Positions 35,040-43,189 of a DNA stretch of 64,000 nucleotides are shown one piece after another. This DNA is from Bradyrhizobium sp. SZCCT0153 (GTDB taxonomy: Bacteria > Pseudomonadota > Alphaproteobacteria > Rhizobiales > Xanthobacteraceae). The position numbers and the translations under genes were made by a program. The stretch covers positions 152,426 through 216,425 of the forward strand of contig NZ_JAFCKS010000010.1 of the NCBI RefSeq assembly GCF_018129995.1, written 5' to 3'. The notes under the pieces are model-generated. The model was not told the DNA's origin and did no database searches. It saw only the letters and a list, made by a program, of their open reading frames with translations. The stretch's first letter is position 1; every line of letters begins with the position of its first letter.

Positions 35040-36098
35040 TTAAACCGCGCCCGCCTTTTGCGCGTATTCCCATGACGCCTTCGACAGCGGCACGGTGCGC
35101 TTGGCTGATTCCAGCGCCTTGGCGTTCGCCGCGGTGCCGTCACGGACGCGGCCGGCGATGCCTTGGGTGATGCCGGCGAGGCGGAACAGATTGTAGGCGA
35201 AGTACCAGTTCAGATCGGGCACCGTCATCTTGGTAACGTTGCAATAGATCTGCGCCGCTTCTTCCACGCTCGGAATGTTGAGCGTCTTGAGGTCGGCACC
35301 GTCGAGGCCCGGCATGACCCACTGCATCAGCAGATAGGTGAAGTCGGCCATGGGATCGCCGAGCGTCGACAGCTCCCAGTCCAGCACGGCCAGCACGCGC
35401 GGTTCCGTCGGATGGAAAATCATGTTGTCGAGGCGATAGTCGCCGTGCACCACGGAGACGCGGGCCTGCTCCGGCACCGTGCGCGGCAGCCATTCGGCGA
35501 CCTTCTCGAACTCGGGAATGTGCTGGGTCTCGGACGCCCGATATTGCTTGGTCCAGCGGTCGATCTGGCGCGCGAAATAATTGCCGGGCTTGCCGAACTC
35601 GCCGAGGCCGATCGCCGTGGGGTCGTACATGTGGAGTTTCGCCAGCGTCTCGATCTTGCTGGTGAAGATCTTGCGGCGATCTTCCGGAGTCTGGCTCGGC
35701 AACGTCGGATCCCAGAACACCCGGCCCTCCTCCATCGACATGATGTAGAAGGCAGCGCCGATGACACCGTCGTCCTGGCACAGCGCATAAGCATGCGCGA
35801 CCGGGAAACCCTGCTTGCCGAGCGCTGCGATCACGCGATATTCGCGATCGACCGCGTGCGCCGAGGGCAGCAATTTGCCGAACGGCTTCCTGCGCATCAC
35901 GTAGGAACGCTTCGGCGTGTTCAGCCGGTAGGTCGGATTGGACTGGCCGCCCTTGAACTGGAGCACGACCAGCGGCCCCTCGAAGCCTTCGACGTTGTCG
36001 CGCATCCAGGCTTCGAGCCGTATCTCGTCGATACGATGCCGCTCCTCGACCGGCTTGGTGCCGGAGAATTCTTCGTCTTTCCTGACGCCGTCAGCCAC
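35040..36098 (-). CDS. Phosphotransferase family protein (APH-like, acyl-CoA dehydrogenase-associated)
   Basis: The product has 352 residues from a GTG at 36096-36098, preceded by GAGGGAG. The Brenner motif VVHGDYRLDNMIF is complete with catalytic Asp and Asn, and LAVLDWELSTLGDP supplies the metal site. FKGGQSNPTYRL forms the glycine-rich loop. This type of kinase is regularly encoded beside acyl-CoA dehydrogenases (ACAD10/11-like pairing) and, in eukaryotic ACAD10/11, phosphorylates 4-hydroxyacyl-CoAs for their breakdown. Here the acyl-CoA dehydrogenase lies upstream at 36345-37580 on the same strand, which supports the same role. Confidence 0.88.
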   Translation of the reverse strand: MADGVRKDEEFSGTKPVEERHRIDEIRLEAWMRDNVEGFEGPLVVLQFKGGQSNPTYRLNTPKRSYVMRRKPFGKLLPSAHAVDREYRVIAALGKQGFPVAHAYALCQDDGVIGAAFYIMSMEEGRVFWDPTLPSQTPEDRRKIFTSKIETLAKLHMYDPTAIGLGEFGKPGNYFARQIDRWTKQYRASETQHIPEFEKVAEWLPRTVPEQARVSVVHGDYRLDNMIFHPTEPRVLAVLDWELSTLGDPMADFTYLLMQWVMPGLDGADLKTLNIPSVEEAAQIYCNVTKMTVPDLNWYFAYNLFRLAGITQGIAGRVRDGTAANAKALESAKRTVPLSKASWEYAQKAGAV

Positions 36099-36252
36099 GG
36101 TGACGCTCCCTCTTCAGTCCTGACCATTTCAGGTCGAGCATGATCCTAATCGGTAACCGCTGACGCACTTGCGTCAAGCGGTCATTGCGAATGGGATCAT
36201 GCCCTGTCGTTTCTTCATGTCGGGAGCGCCGCCGGGCTCTCCCTCCCAAAGA

Positions 36253-36282
36253 TTCCGTTCCGATAAATCGGAACGGAATCCC
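36253..36282. repeat. Perfect 14-bp-arm inverted repeat
   Basis: GATTCCGTTCCGAT and ATCGGAACGGAATC pair across a two-base AA loop. It lies in the gap between the phosphotransferase and acyl-CoA dehydrogenase genes and could attenuate read-through. Confidence 0.75.
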
Positions 36283-36301
36283 TGGATTCTTGTCTTCACG
36301 C

Positions 36302-36344
36302 GTTTTCTAGCGCGAACCGGTGTCCACTTCGCTTGAAAACGCTC
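36302..36344. terminator. Stem-loop repeat at the end of the acyl-CoA dehydrogenase gene
   Basis: GCGTTTTC (36302-36309) pairs with GAAAACGC (36337-36344), with an inner AGCG/CGCT stem. It touches the stop codon of the gene ending at 36345. The sequence resembles a repeat that I recall from many rhizobial intergenic regions. Confidence 0.6.
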
Positions 36345-37580
36345 TTAGTGCTTGGGAGAGTTGGCATACTTCCGAACTTCGAGCCTGGCAATGGCGCGAT
36401 TGTGCACCTCGTCCGGACCGTCGGCGAGCCGCAGCGTGCGGATGCCGGCGTAGTCCTTGGCCAGACCCGCTTCGTCCGAGACGCCCGCGCCGCCGAAGGC
36501 CTGGATCGCCTCGTCGATGATCTTCAGCGCCATGTTGGGCGCTGCGACCTTGATCATGGCGATCTCGGCCTGCGCGGTCTTGTTGCCGACCTTGTCCATC
36601 ATGTCGGCGGCCTTGAGGCACAGCAGACGCGTCATCTCGATGTTGGTACGGGCCTCGCCGATGCGCTGCTCCCACACAGAGTGCTCGACGATCTTCTTGC
36701 CAAAGGCGGTGCGCGACATCAGGCGCTTGACCATCTTCTCCAGCGCCTCCTCGGCCTTGCCGATGGTGCGCATGCAGTGATGGATGCGGCCGGGACCGAG
36801 GCGGCCCTGCGCGATCTCGAAGCCGCGGCCCTCGCCGAGCAGGATGTTCTCCTTCGGCACGCGCACGTTCTCGAGCAGCACCTGGGCGTGGCCGTGCGGC
36901 GCGTCGTCGAAGCCGAACACGGGCAGCATCTTCTCGACCTTGATGCCGGGGGTATCAAGTGGAACCAGGATCTGCGACTGCTGCTGATGCTTGGCCGCCT
37001 TGAAATCGGTCTTGCCCATCAGGATCGCGATCTTGCAGCGGGGATCGCCGACGCCGGACGACCACCATTTGCGGCCGTTGATGACGTAGTGATCGCCGTC
37101 GCGCACGATGCTGGTCTCGATATTGGTCGCGTCCGACGAGGCGACAGCGGGTTCCGTCATCAGGAAGGCCGAGCGGATCTCGCCGTCCATCAGCGGCCGC
37201 AGCCATTTGCGCTTCTGCTCCTTGGAGCCGTAGCGCATGAACACTTCCATGTTGCCGGTATCGGGCGCGGAACAGTTGAAGACTTCCGAGGCCCAGGAGA
37301 TGTGGCCCATCTGCTCCGACAGCAGCGCGTATTCGAGATTGGTCAGTCCCGCACCGCGGAATTCATCATCCTCATGCTCGTTCGGCGGCATGAACATGTT
37401 CCAGAGACCTTCGGCCTTGGCCTTCTTCTTCAGGACTTCCAGCACCGGGATGACCTTCCAGCGCTCGCCGCTGTGATCCTGCTCGTTATAGATCGGCACC
37501 GCCGGACGCACGTGCTTGGTCATGAACGACTGCACGCGGTCGAGCCATTCCTTCTGCTTGGGCGACAGATCGAAATCCAT
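36345..37580 (-). CDS. Acyl-CoA dehydrogenase
   Basis: The product has 411 residues from ATG 37578-37580 (MDFDLSPKQKEWLD). The signature AFLMTEPAVASSDATNI is the FAD/substrate loop. RKWWSSGVGDPRC, FGKKIVEHSVWEQRIGEAR and the C-terminal IQAFGGAGVS are typical of the ACAD10/11-like branch. It catalyses alpha,beta-dehydrogenation of an acyl-CoA, passing electrons to ETF. It is divergent from a TetR-type regulator across a 214-bp region that contains a good candidate operator, so repression by that protein is likely. The downstream phosphotransferase gene would complete a degradation module. Confidence 0.93.
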   Translation of the reverse strand: MDFDLSPKQKEWLDRVQSFMTKHVRPAVPIYNEQDHSGERWKVIPVLEVLKKKAKAEGLWNMFMPPNEHEDDEFRGAGLTNLEYALLSEQMGHISWASEVFNCSAPDTGNMEVFMRYGSKEQKRKWLRPLMDGEIRSAFLMTEPAVASSDATNIETSIVRDGDHYVINGRKWWSSGVGDPRCKIAILMGKTDFKAAKHQQQSQILVPLDTPGIKVEKMLPVFGFDDAPHGHAQVLLENVRVPKENILLGEGRGFEIAQGRLGPGRIHHCMRTIGKAEEALEKMVKRLMSRTAFGKKIVEHSVWEQRIGEARTNIEMTRLLCLKAADMMDKVGNKTAQAEIAMIKVAAPNMALKIIDEAIQAFGGAGVSDEAGLAKDYAGIRTLRLADGPDEVHNRAIARLEVRKYANSPKH

Positions 37581-37748
37581 GGGACGCTCCTCGGTCTCTC
37601 TTTGAAAGCCTGCTTTGCGCCGGACTGTCCTCCCGCCCCGCGCGCCCCGCAAGCGTGAATGCGCAAGCTGGCGAGCTTCCGGGAACCGACCGCGTGTTGC
37701 GAACGAGTCCCGATTGCGGATTGACTTTTCCCGGCCTTCAAACGATGG

Positions 37749-37768
37749 TTTCATACAAGTGTTTGAAA
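37749..37768. promoter_or_regulatory. Candidate TetR operator
   Basis: TTTCATACAAGTGTTTGAAA is a 20-base imperfect palindrome in which TTTCA-ACA mirrors TGT-TGAAA. It lies 26 bp before the TetR-type start codon, in the divergent gap with the acyl-CoA dehydrogenase gene. Confidence 0.55.
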
Positions 37769-37794
37769 TGCAACTCCCTCCCTGAGGGGCACCC

Positions 37795-38466
37795 ATGGCC
37801 AGCGATCATACCCGGACGTCCATTCTCGCCGCCGCCGAACGGCTCTACGCCGATCGCGGGTTCGGCGACGTGACGCTGCGCGACATCGTCGCGGAGGCCA
37901 ATGTCAATCTGGCTGCGGTGAACTATCATTTCGGCTCGAAGGACGAACTGATCGCGGAATTATTTGTCACACGCTCGATCGCCACCAATCGCGAGCGACT
38001 GCGCGAGTTGAAGGCGGCGGAAGAAGAAGGCGGCGGCCGTGCGCCGATCGAGGTGATCCTGCATGCGCTGGTCGGCCCGACGCTGCGCGGCTGCCTCGGC
38101 CCCGAGAACCAGCGCTCGACCGCGGCGCGCTTCATGATCCGCGCCTCGATCGAATCCGTGCCGCCGATCCGCCGGATCAAGAACCGCGAGATCGACCATT
38201 TGCGCAAGTTCGCCGGCGCGATGCGCCGCGCCCTGCCCGACCGCAGCGACGTCGATATCTACTGGGGCCTGAATTTCGCGCTCGCCATGGCGCACCACAC
38301 CATCCGCGAGAGCGAACGGCTGACGAAACTGTCGGAAGGCAAATGCGATCTCGACGACGTCGAGGACGTGGTCGCCCGCGTGGTCAGCGTGGCGACGATG
38401 GCGCTGACGGCGCCACGGACGGAGGCTAAGGCGCCGGCGCGCGCGCTCGCGAGAGACGCGCGCTAG
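37795..38466 (+). CDS. TetR/AcrR family transcriptional regulator
   Basis: The product has 223 residues from ATG 37795 with GAGGGG before it. The N-terminal helix-turn-helix reads VTLRDIVAEANVNLAAVNYHF followed by GSKDELI, typical of TetR. The rest is an all-helical ligand domain with no fixed motif. It lies divergent from the acyl-CoA dehydrogenase, and its own promoter region holds a palindrome. By analogy with fatty-acid regulators of the FadR/PsrA TetR type, an acyl-CoA is a plausible ligand, but the ligand is not visible in the sequence. It converges with the RidA-like gene (4-bp gap). Confidence 0.9.
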   Translation: MASDHTRTSILAAAERLYADRGFGDVTLRDIVAEANVNLAAVNYHFGSKDELIAELFVTRSIATNRERLRELKAAEEEGGGRAPIEVILHALVGPTLRGCLGPENQRSTAARFMIRASIESVPPIRRIKNREIDHLRKFAGAMRRALPDRSDVDIYWGLNFALAMAHHTIRESERLTKLSEGKCDLDDVEDVVARVVSVATMALTAPRTEAKAPARALARDAR

Positions 38467-38470
38467 CCCC

Positions 38471-38863
38471 TCACATCATCGCGATGCAGTCGATCTCGAC
38501 ATCGAAGGGGCCGAACCATTCCGGCGTGCAGACGAATATCCTCGCCGGCGGATCTAGCGGGAAATAGCGCGCATAGACCGTGTTGAACGCGGCGAAGTGT
38601 TTCGTCGAGGTGCAGTAGACGTTGCACTTCATGACGTTGTCCAGCGAAGCACCGGCCGCCCGAAGGCACAGCTTCAACTGCTCCATGACGATCTCGCTCT
38701 GCCGCTCGATCGGCATCTCCTTGAGCTCGCCCGTCTCCGGGTCGAACGGCGGCAGCCCGGCGACGAAGATCATGCTGCCGGCGCGCGTGACCGGCGAGGT
38801 CGGCGCCTTCCAGCGGTCGAGAAACGTCGAGATCGGTTCGACGCGGAGCGCTTCGCGTTTCAT
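38471..38863 (-). CDS. RidA family protein
   Basis: The product has 130 residues from ATG 38861-38863, with AAGGTGG upstream. The sequence RAGSMIFVAGLPPFDPETGEL and LKLCLRAAGASLDNVMKCNVY follows the RidA/YjgF/UK114 fold. The arginine that binds the imine in canonical RidA lies in the ...NVYCT... region of other members and is not clearly present here, so the deaminase activity is uncertain. It may act on a different enamine or imine. It ends 4 bp from the TetR-type gene stop. Confidence 0.83.
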   Translation of the reverse strand: MKREALRVEPISTFLDRWKAPTSPVTRAGSMIFVAGLPPFDPETGELKEMPIERQSEIVMEQLKLCLRAAGASLDNVMKCNVYCTSTKHFAAFNTVYARYFPLDPPARIFVCTPEWFGPFDVEIDCIAMM

Positions 38864-38960
38864 GGCGGCCACCTTCGGTTCGAGCGGGACTGACGGCTGA
38901 CTACATCATCCTGCAGCCGTCATGTTTCGCTTCTGATCGAAGTGTAGTCGTGGAAGCGCT

Positions 38961-39176
38961 TTACGCTCCCTGCGGCATCTCCTCGGCCTCTTCCTTGGCG
39001 AGCAGCAGCAGCATCTCGATGCCCATCTCGCCTTCCTGCGGCGAGCGGATGAACTTTATTTCGTCCGCGCTTTGCCGCAGTGCGGCAATGATGGCCACGG
39101 CCTGATTGGCCGTTGCCGCCTCGGTCGCCAGAATGGCCTTCTGGTTCTTGGCTTGAAACCCGATCGTGTACGACAT
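38961..39176 (-). CDS. Small conserved hypothetical protein
   Basis: The product has 71 residues from ATG 39174-39176, preceded by GGGAGAG, so it is probably translated. It has alternating hydrophobic and charged residues (AILATEAATANQAVAII, IEMLLLLAKEEAEEMP) and would fold as alpha/beta or two helices. No signal, membrane segment or known motif is visible. It lies between the RidA-like gene and the beta-keto acid cleavage enzyme, on the same strand. Confidence 0.55.
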   Translation of the reverse strand: MSYTIGFQAKNQKAILATEAATANQAVAIIAALRQSADEIKFIRSPQEGEMGIEMLLLLAKEEAEEMPQGA

Positions 39177-39320
39177 TCGCTCTCTCCCGACCCAATGAAG
39201 AGATCGAATCTGAGTCGCGCGCGAAGCGAAAGCCTGTGTGTTTACGGACCGGGTTTATCTGGGGATTGCGCGCAAGCCTCGCGCAAGGCCGCGCGAGCGT
39301 CACACTGCTGCCATCAACGC

Positions 39321-40196
39321 TTATGCCAGCCCGAGCATCGCACGCGCGTCGGCGGCAGTCGCAACGCTCGCACCCATGCTCTTCAGGATGCCTGCCGCAT
39401 GGGCGACCAGCTCGGCATTGGTCTGCGCCAGCACACCCTTCGACATATAGAGATTGTCCTCCATGCCGACGCGGACATGGCCGCCGAGCAGATACGCCTG
39501 CGCCACCATCGGGAATTCGGCGCGGCCGATGCCGAAGCCGGACCAGATCGCGCCCGGCGGCAGCAGGCTGCGGGCATAGAACATCGTCTCGGGCGTCGCG
39601 GAGAAGCCGTACTTCACCCCCAGGACCAGCGAGAACAGCCCCGGGCCCTTCAGCGTGCCGTCGGCGAACAGGTCGCGCGCCAGGTGGCAGTCGCCGGAAT
39701 CGAACAGCTCGATCTCCGGCAGCACGCCGGCCGCCGTCATCCGGCCGGCCATGATGCGGACGTTGCGCGGAGTGTTGATCACGACCTCGCCGCCGGAATT
39801 CATGGTGTTGAGATCGAGCGTGCAGATGTCGGGCTTGAGCAGCTCGATATGCTCCACGCGCTTTTCGGGTTGCAGCAGCGTGGTGCCCGGGCCGGCGATG
39901 CGGGGGTCCTCGAGCGAAGGCACGAAGCGACCGCCGGGGCCGGTGGTGAGATTGATGACGAGGCTGGTGTTGCGGGCGCGGATCTTCGCCATCACCTCGC
40001 GGTAGAGATCGATCTCCATCGAAGGCCTCCCCGTGGCGGGATCGCGCACGTGGATGTGGACAATGGCAGCGCCTGCTTCGCCGGCTTCCAGCGCCGAGGT
40101 CGCGATCTGCTCGGGCGTGATGGGCAGATATGGCGACTGCTCGGGCTTGGTCAGATTGCCCGTGATCGCGCAGGTGATGATGGTTTTGCCGGTCAT
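39321..40196 (-). CDS. Beta-keto acid cleavage enzyme (3-keto-5-aminohexanoate cleavage family)
   Basis: The product has 291 residues. The zinc-binding HxH is in IVHIHVRDPATGR, and the TIM-barrel continues with LVINLTTGPGGR and the DICTLDLNTMNSGG segment. By family (BKACE, formerly DUF849) the enzyme condenses a beta-keto acid with acetyl-CoA and splits it into acetoacetate and a new acyl-CoA. The CaiB-type gene follows 4 bp away on the same strand, so an acid activated as a CoA ester is likely. The actual keto acid is not known. Confidence 0.9.
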   Translation of the reverse strand: MTGKTIITCAITGNLTKPEQSPYLPITPEQIATSALEAGEAGAAIVHIHVRDPATGRPSMEIDLYREVMAKIRARNTSLVINLTTGPGGRFVPSLEDPRIAGPGTTLLQPEKRVEHIELLKPDICTLDLNTMNSGGEVVINTPRNVRIMAGRMTAAGVLPEIELFDSGDCHLARDLFADGTLKGPGLFSLVLGVKYGFSATPETMFYARSLLPPGAIWSGFGIGRAEFPMVAQAYLLGGHVRVGMEDNLYMSKGVLAQTNAELVAHAAGILKSMGASVATAADARAMLGLA

Positions 40197-40200
40197 GCGA

Positions 40201-41430
40201 TCAGATGATCCCCTGCTTCTTCAGGTCCTCGATCTTCCCCGCATCATAGCCGAGCTTGTCGCCGAGTACCTCCTGCGTATGCTCTCCGAGCAGCGGCGGG
40301 GCACGATAGGTCTCGATCGGGGTTTCCGAGAGGGTCAGCGCGTTGCGGATCAGCGAGAGATCGGGCTCGAAGGGATGGTTGACCTTCACCCGCATGCCGC
40401 GAGACTGGACGTGCGGATCGGAAAACACCTGCTCGAAATTGTTGATCGGACCAGAGGGCACGCCGGCCTCCTCCAGCTTGTCCAGCCAATAGGATACCTT
40501 CTGCTTCAGGAACAGGCCGGCGAAGATCGCCATGATCTCCCTGCCGTGGACGACGCGGTCGTTGTTCTTGACGAAGCGCTTGTCGCTGGCGAGCTCGGGC
40601 TCGCCGAGCACGGCGCAGGTGCGCTGGAACTGGCCGTCATTGCCCACCACCAGCATCAGCTCGCCGTCGGTGCAGCGGAACACGCCGGCCGGCATGCCGC
40701 CATTGCCCCAGGTGCCGCGGCGCGGTGGGGTCTTGCCGTTGACGAGGTAGATCTGCAGCCAGTGCGACAATGACGCGATGACCGTGTCGAACAGGCAGAC
40801 GTCGATGTGCTGTCCGACACCCCCATTGACGTCGCGATGGTAGAGCGCCGAGAGAATTCCGATCGAGGTGTTCATGCCGGTCATGTAGTCGACGATCGAC
40901 GGTCCGACCTTCATCGGGCCCTCGCCGGGCTCGCCGTCGATATGGCCGGTGACGCTCATCAGGCCGCCCATGGCCTGCAGGATGGCGTCATAGCCGGCGC
41001 GCGGCGCGTAGGGGCCGGTCTGGCCGAAGCCGGTCACCGAGCAGTAGATGATGCCGGGATTGATCGCCTTGATCGTCTCGTAGTCGAGGCCGTAGCGCTT
41101 GAGATCGCCGACCTTGTAGTTCTCCATGAAGACGTCGACGTCCTTGGCGAGCTCGCGGATGATCGCCTGCCCCTCGGGCTTGGCGATGTTGACGGTGACG
41201 GACTTCTTGTTGCGGTTGGCGCAAAGGTAGAACGAATTGTTGTTGTTCGCCTTGCCCTCGGGGTCGGTGAGGTAAGGCGGCCCGAAGGCGCGCGCGTCGT
41301 CGCCGGTGCCCGGCCGCTCGATCTTGATCACCTCCGCACCTAAGTCGCCCAGCATCTGGGCCGACAGCGGCCCGGCAAGCACGCGGGTGAGGTCAAGGAT
41401 CTTGATGCCTGAAAGCGGCAGGGCCGACAT
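40201..41430 (-). CDS. CaiB/BaiF family (class III) CoA transferase
   Basis: The product has 409 residues from ATG 41428-41430 with GAGGAAA before it. It has LDLTRVLAGPLSAQMLGDLG, the family start, and GFGQTGPYAPRAGYDAI, with the catalytic Asp in SIVDYMTGMN. It transfers CoA between carboxylic acids with retention in one active site. The gap to the beta-keto acid cleavage gene downstream is only 4 bp. Together with the MFS gene upstream (170 bp away, same strand) it suggests uptake and breakdown of an organic acid. Confidence 0.93.
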   Translation of the reverse strand: MSALPLSGIKILDLTRVLAGPLSAQMLGDLGAEVIKIERPGTGDDARAFGPPYLTDPEGKANNNNSFYLCANRNKKSVTVNIAKPEGQAIIRELAKDVDVFMENYKVGDLKRYGLDYETIKAINPGIIYCSVTGFGQTGPYAPRAGYDAILQAMGGLMSVTGHIDGEPGEGPMKVGPSIVDYMTGMNTSIGILSALYHRDVNGGVGQHIDVCLFDTVIASLSHWLQIYLVNGKTPPRRGTWGNGGMPAGVFRCTDGELMLVVGNDGQFQRTCAVLGEPELASDKRFVKNNDRVVHGREIMAIFAGLFLKQKVSYWLDKLEEAGVPSGPINNFEQVFSDPHVQSRGMRVKVNHPFEPDLSLIRNALTLSETPIETYRAPPLLGEHTQEVLGDKLGYDAGKIEDLKKQGII

Positions 41431-41599
41431 GTCGATTTCCTCCGGGAACGGGATATTGGCGCGGCGGCCTTCAGCCGTGGCTGCGCTCCCTGCGGATACA
41501 CTATTTTGGTGCCCTGAGCACTGCACTCCGGGCATACGGCTATCCCCGCCCCGGCAGCCCGGATAGGCGGCGGAGTGAATTTCCGCAGCTCGAATATTC

Positions 41600-42805
41600 T
41601 CAGGTCGCGGCCGCAGCGGCGACTTGCGGGCGCCGGCGGCCGAGCAGGACCAGGATCAGCACCGTCGCGCAGGAGCAGACGAAGGTGAGCCCCAGCGCGC
41701 CGCGGCTCCCGAACTGGGTGAGCAGACCGACGAGCAGCGGCGGTGAGAGCGCGGATGCCAGATTGAGCGGCAGCGCGATCATCGACATCGCCTTGGCGAA
41801 CTCGGCCTGGTCGTAGAACACGAGCGGGATCGTCGCCCGCGCCACCGCCATCGCGCCGCTGCCGGCGCCATAGAGCAGGACGAAGACCGCGACCGCCCAG
41901 GTCGCGCCTTCGTTCGTCATCAGGAGCATCATGGCCACCGGCAATGCCGTGCCCGCGACGAGCCCGGTCGTGATCCCGTCCCATCGTCCGCCGCCGAGGA
42001 GATCCAGCCCGCGGGCGCTGACCTGGATCACGCCCAGCATCGAGCCGAACGCAAGCGCCTGCGCCGGCGCCAGACCTTCCGCCCGGAGCAGCTCGATCAT
42101 GATGGCGCCGATGCCGAAATTGACGAAGGCATTGAGCGTGATCGCGCAGACCACGAGGCCGAAGGTGCTCCTTGGGATCGCGGGCGGCGGCGACGCCTTG
42201 ACCGGCGCACCACCATGATCCTTTGCAATTTTCCGGCGCGGCGCGAAGAACGTGTAGAGCGGAAGGCTGATGACGAGCAGCATCGCCGCATAGACGAGGC
42301 AGGTCCCCCGCCAGCCGAAATAACCGCTTAGAAAGGAGGTGGTCGGCCAGAAGATGCTGCTGGAGAGACCCGTCACCAGCATGAGCGCGCCGATGGCATT
42401 CTTGGCCTGCCGCCCGGCGACTTCGTTGAGCATGATATAGGCGCCGGTCGACAGCGTGGCGCTGCCGCCCATGCCGAGAATGACCCAGGCCACAAAATAG
42501 AGCATCGGCTCGCGCGCGAAATACAGGACGACGTAGCCCGGCACGGCAACAACCGTGCCCGCCATCATCACCTTGCGTGCACCGTGCCGCGCAAAGGCCC
42601 TGGCGAGCCAGGGCGCGCACAGCCCCATCGTGACGTAAAGCACCGAGCTGCCCGCGAACACCATCGGCAGGCTCATGCCGAGATCGGCCGCAAGGTCGCG
42701 GCCGACAACGGCCGGAAGGCCGATCGTGCCCCATCCGATCAGTTGGGTGATCGCCAGCACCAGCAGGACGCCGACGAGCCTGCCGTCAGATTTCAGAAAC
42801 CGCAT
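41600..42805 (-). CDS. MFS transporter
   Basis: The product has 401 residues and about 12 membrane segments. The first loop region and RHGARKVMMAG between helices 2 and 3 match the MFS signature GxxxDRxGRR only loosely. The central loop (FFAPRRKIAKDHGG) is cytoplasmic. Helix 1 contains a QLIGWGTIGLP segment similar to those of organic-acid/oxalate-type transporters of the YcaD-like kind. Located beside CoA transferase and beta-keto acid cleavage genes, it probably imports their substrate, but direction and cargo are not readable. Confidence 0.88.
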   Translation of the reverse strand: MRFLKSDGRLVGVLLVLAITQLIGWGTIGLPAVVGRDLAADLGMSLPMVFAGSSVLYVTMGLCAPWLARAFARHGARKVMMAGTVVAVPGYVVLYFAREPMLYFVAWVILGMGGSATLSTGAYIMLNEVAGRQAKNAIGALMLVTGLSSSIFWPTTSFLSGYFGWRGTCLVYAAMLLVISLPLYTFFAPRRKIAKDHGGAPVKASPPPAIPRSTFGLVVCAITLNAFVNFGIGAIMIELLRAEGLAPAQALAFGSMLGVIQVSARGLDLLGGGRWDGITTGLVAGTALPVAMMLLMTNEGATWAVAVFVLLYGAGSGAMAVARATIPLVFYDQAEFAKAMSMIALPLNLASALSPPLLVGLLTQFGSRGALGLTFVCSCATVLILVLLGRRRPQVAAAAAT

Positions 42806-42960
42806 TCCAAACGTCGCCTGCCCGGAAGGCGCGGATCACGCCTGTCAGCATGTCTTAGCCTGAGACTCGGCCAGCGGGAATATAGGTTCCGAGTAGCATA
42901 GCAGCGCTGCCCGCAGAGCGGCCCTGCCGAACCAGCAGCAAGCAGGGTCGATATTCTCGC

Positions 42961-43164
42961 CTAGCTGCCGAGCGCGCTCTCGCCCGCCTCACGGCCGGGT
43001 ACGCTGACATGGACCTCATGTCCCTCGCGAAGGGCCAGGGATGCCGCGGCGACCGCCGATTCGAACGCGGCTTCCTTGGTGGCGTATCTACTCTTGACGT
43101 CGCCGTCGTGCAGCACGCCCCATGCGTCCTGCACCGGCACGATGGCATATTGAGCAAGGCCCAT
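42961..43164 (-). CDS. Small DUF2188-like protein
   Basis: The product has 67 residues from ATG 43162-43164. It reads YAIVPVQDAWGVLHDGDV... then AAFESAVAAA and HVSVPG, which matches the short DUF2188 pattern (a beta hairpin plus helix). Function is unknown. It ends 156 bp from the MFS gene and starts 25 bp from the sorbosone dehydrogenase-like gene stop. Confidence 0.6.
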   Translation of the reverse strand: MGLAQYAIVPVQDAWGVLHDGDVKSRYATKEAAFESAVAAASLALREGHEVHVSVPGREAGESALGS

Positions 43165-43189
43165 TGTTCAACTCCTCCCGTTCTCAGGT

